From positions 1-40,356 of the forward strand of contig JACQMY010000012.1 of the NCBI GenBank assembly GCA_016203305.1: 40,356 nucleotides of DNA. The letters run 5' to 3'. Of the stretch, positions 23,971 to 31,991 are shown one piece after another. A program made the position numbers and the translations under genes. The stretch is from Candidatus Woesearchaeota archaeon. GTDB taxonomy: Archaea > Nanobdellota > Nanobdellia > Woesearchaeales > ARS49. The notes beneath the pieces were generated by a model. The model was not told the origin of the DNA, searched no databases, and saw nothing but the letters and a program-made list of their open reading frames with translations. Each line of letters begins with the position of its first letter. Within the stretch, counting starts at the first letter, position 1.

Positions 23971-24591
23971 TTAACTCTTTTTTGCCAAGATGAATAATTT
24001 TTTGAATGGGAATTCTCCTTTTTGGTGGCGTGATTTGGTGTGTGTTTTTAGGATTTCAAAGCCGGCATCAGATAGGAGCTGGCTAATTTCATCAATAGTA
24101 ACAATGTTCAGGAACATTTTTTCGTCAGGTTTGAGTGGTTCAACAAAAAATCCTTCTTGTGATTCGCCTTCTTGCACTGCTATGTATGCGATTCCGCCAA
24201 CTTTGAGTATTCTGCTAAAACTTTTGAGCACTGTAGGAATGTCTTTCTTGGATATGTGGATCAACGAGTATGCTGCGATTATGCCATCAAAGTGCCCATT
24301 TGGAAAGCTCAGCTTACGCATGTCTCCTATGCGAAAATCAATATCAGGGAAGTGTTGTTTTGCGAACGCGATCATGTCTTCTGAAAAGTCGATGCCAATC
24401 ACGCGGTAGCCGCGTTTATGGAGCAGGTTTGAATCGATGCCGGGACCGCATCCAACATCAAGGATGAGGCAGTTTGGTTTGGCAAGGGTCATGAATTCGT
24501 TGAGAAATTCCGAGGGCGAGTGAAATCGTTCGGTGTAGATTCTTGCAATCTTTGCATAAAGTTGGTGAACTAGAGAACTTTGGTCTTCCAT
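23971..24591 (-). CDS. class I SAM-dependent methyltransferase
   Basis: A 206-residue UbiE/Methyltransf_11-type enzyme. It starts QLYAKIARIYTERF, with motif I LILDVGCGPGIDSNLL (about 41-56), VIGIDFSEDMI and FDGIIAAYSLIHI near 110, then RILKVGGIAYIAVQ. The substrate is unknown. The ATG is one base beyond the 3' end of tRNA-Ser on the same strand, so the mRNA is probably made by cutting a joint transcript. The next in-frame Met would remove the first helix, which supports this start. Confidence 0.87.
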   Translation of the reverse strand: MEDQSSLVHQLYAKIARIYTERFHSPSEFLNEFMTLAKPNCLILDVGCGPGIDSNLLHKRGYRVIGIDFSEDMIAFAKQHFPDIDFRIGDMRKLSFPNGHFDGIIAAYSLIHISKKDIPTVLKSFSRILKVGGIAYIAVQEGESQEGFFVEPLKPDEKMFLNIVTIDEISQLLSDAGFEILKTHTKSRHQKGEFPFKKLFILAKKS

Positions 24592-24592
24592 A

Positions 24593-24676
24593 CGCGGCCG
24601 CCCGGATTTGAACCGGGATATCCTTGCGGAAACCGGTTTTCAAGACCGGCGCAGTACCGGGTTGTGCCACGGCCGC
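24593..24676 (-). tRNA. tRNA-Ser (anticodon TGA)
   Basis: The acceptor stem GCGGCCG/CGGCCGC, a T arm of CCCGG around TTCAAAT and an anticodon loop CTTGAAA between CCGGT and ACCGG are all visible. A long variable arm with TCC-GCAA-GGA marks a class II serine tRNA. Anticodon TGA reads UCA and related codons. There is no encoded CCA. CTTATAAGT at about 24701-24709 lies about 28 bases upstream as TATA box. Confidence 0.93.
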
Positions 24677-24746
24677 ATACGTGAGAAATTCCTTGTTGTA
24701 ACTTATAAGTATTGCGTATTTAAGGCTGGTGCAGCATCCCTTCCAC

Positions 24747-26051
24747 CTACGTCCTACAGCCTAATTCCTTAACATTCTGGTGCAATATCTCGCTCACTTT
24801 CTCTGCATGTTCTGAGAAGTGTTTTCTGTGTTTGTCTGCTACCATTACTCTGAATGCTGTGACTTCTGCTGCGAGTTCTTGCATGCTGTGCTTGTGTTTT
24901 GGGTATTTTTCGAATAGCGTCATGGTTTTGTTGCCTAGTGGGTCGAAGAGTTGGACGTCTTCTGGTACGAGTTTGCTTGGGTGTGCTACTCTGCAGAATG
25001 CGATGTCGTCTAAGGGTATTTCAAATTCTTTTGCGAGTGCTTGTTCTGCTTTGAGTACGTTGTCTGGGTTTGCGTAGTGTTCGAAGAATTTGTTGTCTGC
25101 TAGTGGCAGTGTCCTTATTGGTTTTCCGACTATTATTTCTTTTGTTTCTTCGCTTGGCGGTCTTAATACAACTGCTGCTTTCAGCAGGTTTCTGTGCCCG
25201 TAGAAAAGTTCTTGGACTGTTTTCGTCCATGATCCTTGTGCATGTATGAGTTTAGAAACTAGTTGGTCGTCGGTGAGTTGCCAGATTTCGTCTGGTTTTA
25301 GCGCGCCGTGTTGTAGTGCTAGTTGTACTGCTCGTTCGAAGACTCTTTGTACTGCGTTTGTTTGTTTTCGCATGTAGACTTCGCTGTACATTGTGAAGTA
25401 GAATCGTTGTAGTGCTATCAGGTTCTCTTTCATGCGTTCGTCAGTTCCTAGTGTGTTGTCTTTGTAGATCATGTGTCTTGGCAAGTCTGCTGTTACAAGG
25501 GGGCTTGCCGGATAGCCGACGTGGTGTTGGTCTACTGTGATGTATGCTACTTTGTCTGCGCCTATTGTTTTGTGTGAGATTAGTTGGCTGAGTGGGTGTT
25601 TTTTCTCGACTATTGATAGAACAAGGTTGACGTCTGTTCCGCTTGCGGTTATTGTTTCTGCCAGGTGGTTTTTGATGATGTGGCTGGTGTGGGTGTTGTG
25701 GCTTTTGAACGCGCTGTTTCTTAGTGCGTCTTCGATTAAATGCGAGTATGGTCCGTGTCCGACGTCGTGGAGTAGTGCCGCTATTTCTGCAGCTTGCGCT
25801 TCTTCTCGTGTCATCATTTCTTTGCGTAGCAGTTCAGCCGTGTAGCGTCTGCATTGTTCGTAAGCGCCTATTAGGTGCTCAAATCTTGTGTGGACTGCTC
25901 CTGGGAAGATGATGTCTGCAAGGCCTAGTTGTCTGATCCTGCGCATGCGTTGGAATGCTTGGTGGTCGATGATTTGCCAGACTGTTGTTGTGTCTACTGG
26001 TCCGTAGACTGGTATTGCTATTCGTTTGAAAGGAGTAAGGTAGCCTGGCAT
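24747..26051 (-). CDS. HD-domain phosphohydrolase (SAMHD1/dGTPase-like)
   Basis: A 434-residue protein. The N-terminal IDHQAFQRMRRIRQLGL and HTRFEHLIGAY (His54, His59 region) and LLHDVGHGPYSHLIE (His95, Asp96) are the HD metal site of deoxynucleoside triphosphate triphosphohydrolases. VAYITVDQHHVGYP near 178 is a further family block. It may remove dNTPs or related nucleotides. TATA-like CTATAAGTA lies about 29 bases upstream, at the edge of stem-loop element E. Confidence 0.88.
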   Translation of the reverse strand: MPGYLTPFKRIAIPVYGPVDTTTVWQIIDHQAFQRMRRIRQLGLADIIFPGAVHTRFEHLIGAYEQCRRYTAELLRKEMMTREEAQAAEIAALLHDVGHGPYSHLIEDALRNSAFKSHNTHTSHIIKNHLAETITASGTDVNLVLSIVEKKHPLSQLISHKTIGADKVAYITVDQHHVGYPASPLVTADLPRHMIYKDNTLGTDERMKENLIALQRFYFTMYSEVYMRKQTNAVQRVFERAVQLALQHGALKPDEIWQLTDDQLVSKLIHAQGSWTKTVQELFYGHRNLLKAAVVLRPPSEETKEIIVGKPIRTLPLADNKFFEHYANPDNVLKAEQALAKEFEIPLDDIAFCRVAHPSKLVPEDVQLFDPLGNKTMTLFEKYPKHKHSMQELAAEVTAFRVMVADKHRKHFSEHAEKVSEILHQNVKELGCRT

Positions 26052-26082
26052 GTGTTGTTGTATTGCAGTTGTTTACTTATAG

Positions 26083-26167
26083 TGATCGACTTTAACTTTC
26101 GTATATGGTTATCGATCATTATATTCGGCAAACTTTACTATTTTTATCCGATTATTAAAGTTTGTCG
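26083..26167. repeat. double stem-loop element E
   Basis: Stem 1 pairs TGATCGA (26083-26089) with TCGATCA (26112-26118). Stem 2 pairs CGGCAAACTTTA (26126-26137) with TAAAGTTTGTCG (26156-26167), one G-T pair included. The linker CGATCATTATATTCGG is a diverged form of the family linker. It lies between the HD gene and the antiporter gene and touches the HD promoter. Confidence 0.6.
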
Positions 26168-26199
26168 CTATAATGTTTCGTCTACCTGAACTAGTGGTA

Positions 26200-27378
26200 C
26201 TATAATAGTTTGAGGTAGTGTTTTAGTACGAATGGAGAGATTAGTGTTGAAATTACTGCCATGAAGATAAGGGAACTAAACACGTCATGAGTTATTGCTC
26301 CGACGCTGAGTGCGAGTTGTGCGACGATGAGTTCAGTGTCTCCTTTTGCATTCATTGCCCAGCCAACAATGCTTCCTTCTTTCCAGTTGCGATTTGTAAT
26401 GTAGTAGCCTATGCTGCTGCCGAATACTGTTCCGATTATTGCTAGGATTGTGATGACGGTACTGAATAGTAGATTATTCCAGATTGAGAGGAGGTCTGTT
26501 TGGATGCCTATTGCGAAGAAGAAGAATGGCACGAATAGGCCGAACGCGATAGTGTGGATTGAGTGTGTGATTTCTTGTCTTTCCCACGGCTTGTGTCCTG
26601 GTTCTTTCATTATTTGTCGGATGATTACTCCGCTGAATAGGGCGCCGATCATCGCGCTTATTCCTAGGTGGTCTGCCAGGACTGCCATGAGTAGTGTTAT
26701 GATTATTGCGCCTGTGAATAGTTGTGCGTGTTCTGGTTGGTGTTCGATTTGTTTTATGATTTTTGGGATGAGCCAGTAGCGGAATGTGAATACTAGTGCT
26801 GCGAAGAGGAAGACGTTTATTGTTAGTTCTACTATTGTTATGTGTTTTACAGCGCTTTCCAGGACTGTGAACACTCCTGCTAGTAGGAACATTTCAACTA
26901 TGTCGTCGAATGTTCCTGCGCTCACAATTAGCGCCGCAAGTTTGGTTCGTAGTTTGTTGAATTCTGCCAGCAGGTCTAGACTTAGTGCGCTTGCGCTGAC
27001 GCTCATGCAAATTCCTACAATGAGCGAGCCGTATTTTGGAAGTCCGAATAGGTAGTGGCTTGCGAGAAAGCCAAGTGTTAATGGTAGCAGGGTGTTTAGC
27101 ACGCTGATCCAGAGGGAGGTTGGGAGGTTTTTGCCGAACTGTTTGAAATCTATTTGCAAGCCTACAAAGAATAGCAGGAGAACTACTCCTATTTCAGCGA
27201 ATATGCTTATTAGCCAGAGACTTTGTTGGGTGAATAGTTGCTCGCGGATGAATGGGAGTGAGAAAATCATGCCTGCCAGTATTTGGCTTACGACGCGTGG
27301 AATGCCAGTGCGCCTGAGCAGCTCTGTTAGGATGTACATCGAGCTTAGACAGATAAGTATGATGAGCAGCGGGTTCAT
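26200..27378 (-). CDS. cation/proton antiporter, CPA2 (Kef/NapA type)
   Basis: A 392-residue membrane protein with about 12 helices. It has the CPA2 order: RRTGIPRVVSQILAGMIFS near 21-39, GVVLLLFFVGLQIDFKQF near 65-82, the unwound-helix region SAGTFDDIVEMFLLAGV near 152-168 (Asp-Asp), and LADHLGISAMIGALFSGVI and FVPFFFFAIGIQTDL later. It lacks a C-terminal TrkA-N domain, so it is a short form. Na+ or K+ for H+ exchange is inferred. AGAGGACA is the likely ribosome-binding site. Confidence 0.92.
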   Translation of the reverse strand: MNPLLIILICLSSMYILTELLRRTGIPRVVSQILAGMIFSLPFIREQLFTQQSLWLISIFAEIGVVLLLFFVGLQIDFKQFGKNLPTSLWISVLNTLLPLTLGFLASHYLFGLPKYGSLIVGICMSVSASALSLDLLAEFNKLRTKLAALIVSAGTFDDIVEMFLLAGVFTVLESAVKHITIVELTINVFLFAALVFTFRYWLIPKIIKQIEHQPEHAQLFTGAIIITLLMAVLADHLGISAMIGALFSGVIIRQIMKEPGHKPWERQEITHSIHTIAFGLFVPFFFFAIGIQTDLLSIWNNLLFSTVITILAIIGTVFGSSIGYYITNRNWKEGSIVGWAMNAKGDTELIVAQLALSVGAITHDVFSSLIFMAVISTLISPFVLKHYLKLL

Positions 27379-27414
27379 TGTCCTCTTTTTAATGGTGAAA
27401 TGGCGAGGAGCATA

Positions 27415-27540
27415 TTTAAACCTTCGCCCTTCCGCTTCGTCCTACACACTACTAACTGCCAACTAACAGCCAATTGCCAATGGCCTCAGTACATTCTGAT
27501 GCCTACAACCTTCTGCCTTCTTCCTTCACCCTGGTAAAAA
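27415..27540. repeat. CTTCGCCCTTCCGC and CTACACACTACTAACTGCC intergenic repeats
   Basis: A block of both degenerate word families between the antiporter promoter and the small zinc protein gene; it contains short CAATTGCCAATGG-like variants too. A TATA box (CTTTATAAAG at about 27548-27557) follows it. Confidence 0.5.
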
Positions 27541-27628
27541 GCATAGCTTTATAAAGGGGGAATTGTTTTTCAGTTGTAGTATATCGAGACTTCTTCTCGT
27601 TATAACTAACAGACAACGGGTGAATGGA

Positions 27629-27775
27629 ATGGAATTCGGAGAGCGTCAGATGCACGATGCTACCTGCTCTAAATGCGGCGCAAAGACACAAGTGCCTTTT
27701 GTGCCTAAAGCAGACAGGCCAGTGTATTGCCGCGAGTGCTACAAGCAAGTCAAGCCGCCACGGCGTGAATTTTAA
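27629..27775 (+). CDS. 48-residue zinc-binding CxxC-x17-CxxC-type protein
   Basis: A short protein with CSKCGAKTQVPFVPKADR and YCRECYKQVKPP: two Cys pairs about 17-18 residues apart, the layout of the small CxxC-CxxC domain (TIGR04272-like). GGGTGA lies a few bases before the ATG at 27629, so I take it instead of a longer frame from 27563 that opens with unrelated sequence. It probably binds zinc; the role is unknown. Confidence 0.75.
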   Translation: MEFGERQMHDATCSKCGAKTQVPFVPKADRPVYCRECYKQVKPPRREF

Positions 27776-27827
27776 GCTGAGCACTTAGCAACAACTATCA
27801 TTTTTTTTCCATTTCTTTTCTTTTTGT

Positions 27828-27975
27828 CAAGAACCACTGAGATAATTCAATCCACTGGTCTTGAGTACGGCTATGGCCCGTGGTTCTTGAGCACACTCGA
27901 GAATCCGCCCAATTGTGGTTTACAAGAAGCAAACAATCAGTCATAGACAGGTGGATTCTCGATGTTCGAGCATTT
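27828..27975. repeat. double stem-loop element F
   Basis: Stem 1 pairs CAAGAACCAC (27828-27837) with GTGGTTCTTG (27880-27889). Stem 2 pairs TCGAGAATCC (27897-27906) with GGATTCTCGA (27953-27962) and extends by GCC/GGT. The linker is GAGCACACTC (27889-27898), the same as in element D read on the other strand. The gap 27776-28082 otherwise holds only the peroxiredoxin promoter (TTTTATAC near 28031). Confidence 0.75.
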
Positions 27976-28082
27976 TTAATGCGAGAAAAAAGTGTTCGGT
28001 GACTGGAAGTCGGCGACATTTTTTCACAATTCTTTTATACAACTTCTCTACTCTCTAGGTAAAACAGTTCGGGGGGATTTGC

Positions 28083-28648
28083 ATGAGTCATTTTGTGGGT
28101 AAGCAAGCACCAGAGTTCACGGCAGAAGTATTTGCAAACAATAAGACGTCAAAGTTGAGCTTGAAGAGTCTCAGAGGCAAGTGGGTGGTTCTTGCTTTTT
28201 ACCCTGCTGACTTCACTTTTATTTGTCCGACTGAGTTGGGTGAGCTTGCTGATTTTTATGATGAGTTCAGGAAGTTGAATACTGAAGTTTTGAGCGTCAG
28301 CACGGATACTGCTTTTGTGCACAAGGCATGGCATGACAACAGCCAGACGATTAAGAAGATCAAGTACCCTATGCTCGCAGACCCTACACGGCAGTTTGCA
28401 CTGCTTATGGCACGTTAATCGAGCATGAGGGTTTGTCGCAGAGGTGCACGGTAATAATAGATTCAAAAGGCATTGTTCGCTCGTATGACATCCATGACAA
28501 CTCTATTGGCAGAAGCGTGCACGAGATCATGCGCCGTTTGAAAGCAGCCCAGTTCGTTGAAAAAAATCCAGGGCTTGTCTGTCCAGCATCCTGGAAGCCT
28601 GGCGAGAAGACATTGAAGCCCGGTCTTGACTTGGTTGGGAAGATTTAG
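28083..28648 (+). pseudogene. 2-Cys peroxiredoxin (AhpC/Prx1 type), frameshifted
   Basis: Reduces peroxides with thiols. The first part (28083-28418) gives 111 residues with FYPADFTFICPTELGEL (peroxidatic Cys48). The frame then runs into LLMAR and stop. From about 28401 another frame continues the same protein: AYGTLIEHEGLSQR, TVIIDSKGIVRSYDI, and GLVCPASWKPGEK with the resolving Cys. One base appears lost between 28400 and 28401. Repaired, the length (about 187) is normal. It could be a real pseudogene, a sequence error, or recoding. It lies 40 bases before ccdA; GGGGGG is a strong ribosome-binding site. Confidence 0.88.
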
Positions 28649-28689
28649 GTTTCTAAACTTTTTTATATTCTTTTCACTTTCTGTAATAG

Positions 28690-29391
28690 ATGACCGAAAT
28701 CTCGGTGATAATAGCATTCCTGGCTGGAATAGTGTCTTTTCTTGCTCCGTGTATTTTGCCTTTGATTCCTGCGTTTCTTGGCTATTTGGCTGGTGCGAAG
28801 GTTGAGAAGACTTCTAGGTTGACATTGTTTGGCCATAGTTTCCTGTTCGTGCTCGGATTCGCGTCGGTATTCTCGTTGTTGGGCGTGTTGTTGAATGGTG
28901 TGTTGTCCATGGTTGCGTATGACTTGCAAGTTTGGTTGGGAAGAATTGCAGGCATTATCATAATATTCTTTGGCTTGTATTTGTTGAGTCTTGTGAAGCC
29001 GAGATTTTTGCAGGAGGAGCACAAGTTTAAGGTTGCCAAGTTCAAAAGCAAGTGGGTGACGAGTTTTGTGTTTGGTGCTGCTTTTGCTGTTGGTTGGACT
29101 CCTTGTGTTGGCGCTGTTTTAGGAACTATTCTGGCTTTGGCAATCTCTCAGCCTGGTCAGGCGTTTGTTTTATTGGCAGCTTATTCTCTTGGTTTGGGCG
29201 TTCCGTTTTTGCTTGCTGGTATTTTCGCGCGTGAATTCTTGGTTTTGTTGCAGAGGAACGGTCATGTCTTGAGATATTTTAACATCGTTGTTGGAATTAT
29301 TGTCGTGCTTTTGGGTGTTCTTGTGTTTACAGGCAAGCTTTCTTTGGTGGCTTCTGGTCTTGGTTTCCTGAATAGGGTGTTGTTGGGATGA
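28690..29391 (+). CDS. ccdA: CcdA-type thiol:disulfide transmembrane protein
   Basis: A 233-residue protein with about six helices that passes electrons across the membrane. The Cys motifs are FLAPCILPLIPAFLGYL (Cys21) and AVGWTPCVGAVLG (Cys139), the CcdA signature. Its stop overlaps the ATG of the DipZ-like thioredoxin (ATGA), so both are made together and probably form a relay. A TATA box at about 28663-28670 is about 24 bases upstream. Confidence 0.92.
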   Translation: MTEISVIIAFLAGIVSFLAPCILPLIPAFLGYLAGAKVEKTSRLTLFGHSFLFVLGFASVFSLLGVLLNGVLSMVAYDLQVWLGRIAGIIIIFFGLYLLSLVKPRFLQEEHKFKVAKFKSKWVTSFVFGAAFAVGWTPCVGAVLGTILALAISQPGQAFVLLAAYSLGLGVPFLLAGIFAREFLVLLQRNGHVLRYFNIVVGIIVVLLGVLVFTGKLSLVASGLGFLNRVLLG

Positions 29392-30419
29392 AGAAGAACG
29401 TTGTTTTGGCTGTTGTTTTGATTTCAATAGTTGTATTTATTTTGTACTTGGAGGAGCCGAGGACTGCTGTTCAGCGGGTTTCTCCTGTGGTTAACAAGGC
29501 AGGCATTCCTGCTCCTGAGCTGCAAGGCATTGCTGGCTACATTAACACGGAGAACATTACGTTGAAGGATTTGGTCGGCAAGAAAGTTGTTTTGGTGGAC
29601 ATTTGGACTTATAGTTGTATTAATTGTCAGCGTACATTGCCTTATTTGACTGCTTGGTATGACCGTTATAAGGACAAGGGTTTTGAAATAATTGGCGTTC
29701 ATAGTCCTGAGTTTGCATTTGAGAGGAAGGTTGAGAATGTTCAGCGTGCTGTTGACAAGTTTGGAATAAAATATCCCGTTGTGCTTGATAATGATCATCA
29801 GACTTGGCGCGCGTTTAGGAATAATTATTGGCCGCGAAAGTATTTGATTGATATTGACGGTTACATTGTTCACGATCACATTGGTGAGGGCGGCTATGAG
29901 GAAACTGAACGTAGAATTCAGGAGGCTCTTGCTGAGCGTTCTGCCCGTCTTGGGCTTGCGGAAGTTATGCCTTCTGAGCTTTCAAGTGTTAATGCTACAA
30001 TGGTTGATGCTGGCAGGATTGGCACGCCTGAAATCTATTTGGGTTATGGTTTCACTCGCGGCAACTTTGGCAATCCTGAGGGTTTGCCTGCCGAGCAGGA
30101 AGTTGTGTATAGTTTGCCTAAAGAGTTTGATCATAACCGGGTTTATTTGGAAGGAAAGTGGTTTGTTGACGGCGATCATGTTCGCCTTGTCGGTGATAAG
30201 GGTAAGGTTGTGCTCAAATTCGCTGCAAGGAACGCGAACATCGTAGCGTCTGGTAAGAGTTTATTGTCAGTAAAGCTTGACGGTGTTCAAAAGAAGAACG
30301 TTTCAGTTTCAACTGATGATTTGTATTCTGTTGTTATGGAGGATGATTATGCTACGCGTACGGTTGAGCTTGCTGTTTCTGGCTCTGGGTTTGCGTTGTA
30401 CACGTTCACGTTTGGCTGA
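29388..30419 (+). CDS. membrane-anchored DipZ/TlpA-like thioredoxin with C-terminal beta domain
   Basis: A 343-residue protein with an N-terminal anchor (about 4-20) and a thioredoxin domain outside the membrane. It has DIWTYSCINCQRTLPYL (Cys77 and Cys80) and the WPRKYLIDIDGYIVHDHIGEG cis-Pro region near 150-170. Residues about 215-343 form a beta-rich domain like the C-terminal carbohydrate-binding-like part of mycobacterial DipZ (TPEIYLGYGFTRGN). DipZ fuses CcdA, thioredoxin and this domain; here CcdA is separate but coupled. Confidence 0.88.
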   Translation: MKKNVVLAVVLISIVVFILYLEEPRTAVQRVSPVVNKAGIPAPELQGIAGYINTENITLKDLVGKKVVLVDIWTYSCINCQRTLPYLTAWYDRYKDKGFEIIGVHSPEFAFERKVENVQRAVDKFGIKYPVVLDNDHQTWRAFRNNYWPRKYLIDIDGYIVHDHIGEGGYEETERRIQEALAERSARLGLAEVMPSELSSVNATMVDAGRIGTPEIYLGYGFTRGNFGNPEGLPAEQEVVYSLPKEFDHNRVYLEGKWFVDGDHVRLVGDKGKVVLKFAARNANIVASGKSLLSVKLDGVQKKNVSVSTDDLYSVVMEDDYATRTVELAVSGSGFALYTFTFG

Positions 30420-30805
30420 ATTGCTCGTCTGACCGGCCTGTCTACTGATAGTTCTTTGTACCATTGTATTTCGCTGATTGGTATTCGGAACTCCGGTCCT
30501 AGCGTGTCATCTTCTTTCCAGTATGGTGAGAGAACTACTTCTTTTTCGGTAACCGCATATGGCACTCCAACTATTGCTGTGTGTTCGCCAGATCGAGTGT
30601 ATTCGAAAAGAACTGTTGTTGCAGGATTGGTTGCGCGCATCAAGTGGTCAAACCTGCGTCTGAGGCTTTCAGCAGGGTGTTGGTTCAGCTTTTGCTCAAG
30701 TACCTCGTAGCGTGGGGTTGTGAGGACTCGTAATGCCCGATCATTCAAACGTATCCTTTCCTCGATCTCAAGAACTTCTGCCGACTTGGGTTGCTCCCAT
30801 GTCAT
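30347..30805 (-). CDS. hypothetical protein, 152 residues
   Basis: A soluble, charged, helical N-terminal half is followed by strands; I do not recognise it. I choose the ATG at 30805 over 30817 because TTTATAAAC at about 30826-30834 is about 25 bases from it. Its 3' end overlaps the convergent thioredoxin gene by 73 bases, which is unusual; the last 25 residues may be low value. Confidence 0.58.
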   Translation of the reverse strand: MTWEQPKSAEVLEIEERIRLNDRALRVLTTPRYEVLEQKLNQHPAESLRRRFDHLMRATNPATTVLFEYTRSGEHTAIVGVPYAVTEKEVVLSPYWKEDDTLGPEFRIPISEIQWYKELSVDRPVRRAIQPNVNVYNANPEPETASSTVRVA

Positions 30806-30913
30806 AACTGGCCTCATAGCAGTTTGGTTTATAAACGAAATGACGTATTTGTGTCAAGAGCGACGTATTCGCCGCAAGGCATATTTTTAAACCGGTTTTG
30901 CTTTGTTAGCCAA

Positions 30914-31942
30914 ATGAGATGGTTGCTTTTGTTGTTGGTCGCGTGTTCTATTCCTGTTGAGAATGCTGTGCCTGTTGATGTTCCTGTGGAAAGCTCGCCG
31001 TTAGAGCCTGTTCAAGAGCTTGTTCTGCCGCAGGATCCTCCTCTTCCAGAAAAGTCTGGCTTGCAGAGCAAGCGGTTTGTTTGGAAGTTTAACAGGAAGG
31101 AGTATTCTGTTCAGGTTCCTTTATTCCAGAGTTTGGAGGACTATTATCGTGAGGTTCCTCGGGTTGTTTGGTATTATGGTGGAAAGCCTGCTGATATTGA
31201 AGAGCGGATATATCAAAAGGTTTTAGACATTAACAACACTGATGGTTTTGAGAAACTGTTCGAATTTTTCAATAAGACAAAGGCTGAAAAAGGTTTGTCT
31301 GATGACGATCTTGCAGAGTTGATAATCAGCTTCGTGCAAAACATTCCCTATGATTATGAGAGCGTGGAGGATCCTAATAGGCAGTTGAAGTATCCGTACC
31401 AAACTTTGTTTGAGCAGAAAGGGGTTTGTAGTGACAAGACTTTGGTTGCTGCTAAATTGTTGCACCATTTTGGCTTTGGTGTTGCGTTGTTTTTGTTTGA
31501 TAATGAGCTTCACATGTCTCTTGGTGTTCAGTGTCCGAAGGCTTCGAGCAGTTATTTGTCTGGGTATTGTTATGTTGAAACAACTGCTGCTGAGTCTGTT
31601 GGTGTTGCTCCTGAATTGTTGGCGGGTAATTTGTCTTTACAGAGTCAGCCACGCATCATTCCGGTAAGCACTGGCAAGTTATATTCTCGCGCCGAGAATA
31701 ACTTGAAAAAGGAGGTTAAGAGGAGGGAGTTTTGCAGGCAACTTGACAGTACTGTCTCAACACTGAAAGAGAAGGAAGCAAAAATGAAGGATTTGCAATC
31801 AGTGTACGAGCGTTCTCAGAGCCCGAAGGACTACGCTGACTATCGTGATGCTTACACAGATTATCGGCGTTTCTTTGAGGAGTACAAGCGTGTTTCTGCC
31901 GGCTGCAAAGGATACGAATACTCGCCTGGCGGGTTTTACTAG
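30914..31942 (+). CDS. lipoprotein with transglutaminase-like domain
   Basis: A 342-residue secreted protein. The signal segment ends in LLVACSIP (lipobox-like Cys near 11), then a Pro/Val-rich linker. A Cys-His-acid triad is seen: GVCSDKTLVAAKLL (Cys about 172), ELHMSLGVQ (His about 199), YCYVETTA (Glu about 222). Residues from about 255 form a charged coiled coil. The triad suggests a transglutaminase-like or peptidase-like enzyme on the cell surface. A TATA box (TATTTTTAAAC near 30882) supports the ATG at 30914 rather than the longer frame from 30791. Confidence 0.8.
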   Translation: MRWLLLLLVACSIPVENAVPVDVPVESSPLEPVQELVLPQDPPLPEKSGLQSKRFVWKFNRKEYSVQVPLFQSLEDYYREVPRVVWYYGGKPADIEERIYQKVLDINNTDGFEKLFEFFNKTKAEKGLSDDDLAELIISFVQNIPYDYESVEDPNRQLKYPYQTLFEQKGVCSDKTLVAAKLLHHFGFGVALFLFDNELHMSLGVQCPKASSSYLSGYCYVETTAAESVGVAPELLAGNLSLQSQPRIIPVSTGKLYSRAENNLKKEVKRREFCRQLDSTVSTLKEKEAKMKDLQSVYERSQSPKDYADYRDAYTDYRRFFEEYKRVSAGCKGYEYSPGGFY

Positions 31943-31991
31943 TTGAAAACATTTATATACTATGTTGGCTGGTTAGTGCTTAAAAGAGGGT

